Shown one piece after another: positions 6,299-7,141 of a stretch of 7,141 nt of DNA; the stretch's first letter is position 1, and each line of letters begins with the position of its first letter. The position numbers were made by a program, and so were the translations under genes. Source of the stretch: Gammaproteobacteria bacterium (GTDB lineage: Bacteria; Pseudomonadota; Gammaproteobacteria; Steroidobacterales; Steroidobacteraceae); NCBI GenBank assembly GCA_003162555.1, contig PMNQ01000035.1:1-7141 (forward strand), written 5' to 3'. The notes beneath the pieces are model-generated. The model had not been told where the DNA came from. It was given only the letters and a program-made list of their open reading frames with translations, and searched no databases.

Positions 6299-7141
6299 GT
6301 GAAAGTCGCGCGAGCGGCGCGTCAGCCCATTCAACCAGTGTGAACGGTCGTGCAGCGTGCGCGCGACCACGTGCGCGACGCCGTGCTGGTTCTGCAGCGT
6401 GCCGTTCACTTCCAGCAGACTGGCCGCGAGCGCCGGCGCGCGCTGCGTCTCGAACACCTGCGGCCACAGGATCACGTTGACGATGCCGGTCTCATCCTCG
6501 AGCGAGAGGAACACCACGCCCGAGGCCGTGCCGGGCTGCTGCAGGTGCGTGACCAGTCCGCCGACGCGCACCGGTGCGCCATCCGGCAGTGCGCGCAGTT
6601 CCAGGTTGCTGGATAGCCCATGCGCGCGCAGCCGCTGGCGCAGCAGCGCGAGCGGGTGCAGCGTCGTGCTCAGCGAGAGCTGACGGTAGTCCGCCATGAT
6701 TTCCTCGGCCATATCGGGTGCCCGTAACGCCACCGCTGGTTCGTGGCCAGCAGCCAGCGGCAACGAACCTGGCGGCGGTTCGGCGCCGAGCGCCAGCCAA
6801 CCCGCCTCGTGCCGATGCCTGCTTAAGTGGCGCAGCGCGCCCGCGCCCGCCAGCATGCGCATGCTGCGCCGGGCCAGGGCCGCGCGCTGCGCCAGGTCAG
6901 CAATGCTGTGGAACGGTTGCACGCCGCGCGCCGCGATGATCCGTTCGGCGTCGGCCCGCGGCAGTGAACGCACCAGCGCCAGGCCGATGCGGATCGCAAG
7001 TGCGCCGCCGCGGCCGGTCTCCAGTGTGCAGTCCCAATCGCTGATGAGCACGTCGGGCGGCAGGATGATGACGCCATCGCGCCGCGCTTCCTGCACCAGC
7101 TGCGCCGGCTGGTAAAAACCCATCGGCTGGCTGTTGAGCAG
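6296..7141 (-). CDS. dnaE2: Error-prone DNA polymerase DnaE2 (ImuC), C-terminal part
   Basis: The last 281 codons of a C-family DNA polymerase are visible; the gene enters from the right edge, and full proteins are a little over 1,000 residues, so the catalytic PHP and palm regions are outside. The first visible residues, LLNSQPMGFYQPAQLVQEARRD, continue a polymerase fingers region; DVLISDWDCTLE, a helix-hairpin-helix (ALVRSLPRADAERIIAARGV, about 6925-7000), the DYRQLSLSTTLHPLALLR segment and an OB fold (about 6345-6573, PVRVGGLVTH to HVVARTL) follow. The end, RRSRDFH, is a typical DnaE2 tail and differs from replicative DnaE. DnaE2 carries out mutagenic bypass of lesions with ImuA and ImuB, usually under SOS control; imuA-imuB would be expected upstream, off the right side. 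No frameshift is seen in the visible part. It converges on the HDOD gene with a 24-bp gap. The alternative, replicative DnaE, is unlikely because of the C-terminus. Confidence 0.93.
   Translation of the reverse strand: MLNSQPMGFYQPAQLVQEARRDGVIILPPDVLISDWDCTLETGRGGALAIRIGLALVRSLPRADAERIIAARGVQPFHSIADLAQRAALARRSMRMLAGAGALRHLSRHRHEAGWLALGAEPPPGSLPLAAGHEPAVALRAPDMAEEIMADYRQLSLSTTLHPLALLRQRLRAHGLSSNLELRALPDGAPVRVGGLVTHLQQPGTASGVVFLSLEDETGIVNVILWPQVFETQRAPALAASLLEVNGTLQNQHGVAHVVARTLHDRSHWLNGLTRRSRDFH

Overview
The window is GC-rich and compactly coded, and it reads as a chromosomal core region of a gammaproteobacterium. The closest look is the Xanthomonadales/Nevskiales side of the class. This is inferred from a PhoQ-type kinase, a class II DAHP synthase, the uvrC-pgsA pair and a DnaE2/ImuC polymerase, not from a search. 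Coding density is about 97%. I see no tRNA, rRNA, CRISPR array, insertion sequence or phage gene.

Layout. Positions 1-156 are intergenic and hold a large nested inverted repeat (12-100) followed by a short motif (108-135). Five genes then run on the plus strand. They are a PhoQ-like sensor histidine kinase (157-1554), class II DAHP synthase (1551-2906), uvrC (2907-4733), pgsA (4752-5324) and a stand-alone HDOD-domain protein (5384-6271). The first two overlap by ATGA, uvrC starts on the base after the DAHP synthase stop, and the next gaps are 18 and 59 bp, so the first four genes are probably one transcription unit. The C-terminal third of dnaE2 (imuC) converges from the minus strand (6296-7141) and runs off the right edge.

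Function. The genes cover envelope signalling, entry into aromatic biosynthesis, nucleotide excision repair, phosphatidylglycerol synthesis, an HDOD signalling adaptor and mutagenic translesion synthesis. Each protein is a recognisable family member with its key residues intact. The only deliberate loss is the HD metal site of the HDOD protein, which is normal for that family. I do not find a convincing new multigene system.

The points worth a second look lie between genes. They are a perfect 19-bp inverted repeat enclosing a smaller hairpin upstream of the kinase, a 28-29 bp motif present there and again (inverted) at the uvrC-pgsA junction where it supplies the pgsA ribosome binding site and start codon, and three tandem 14-bp repeats that carry the stop codons of the two convergent genes.
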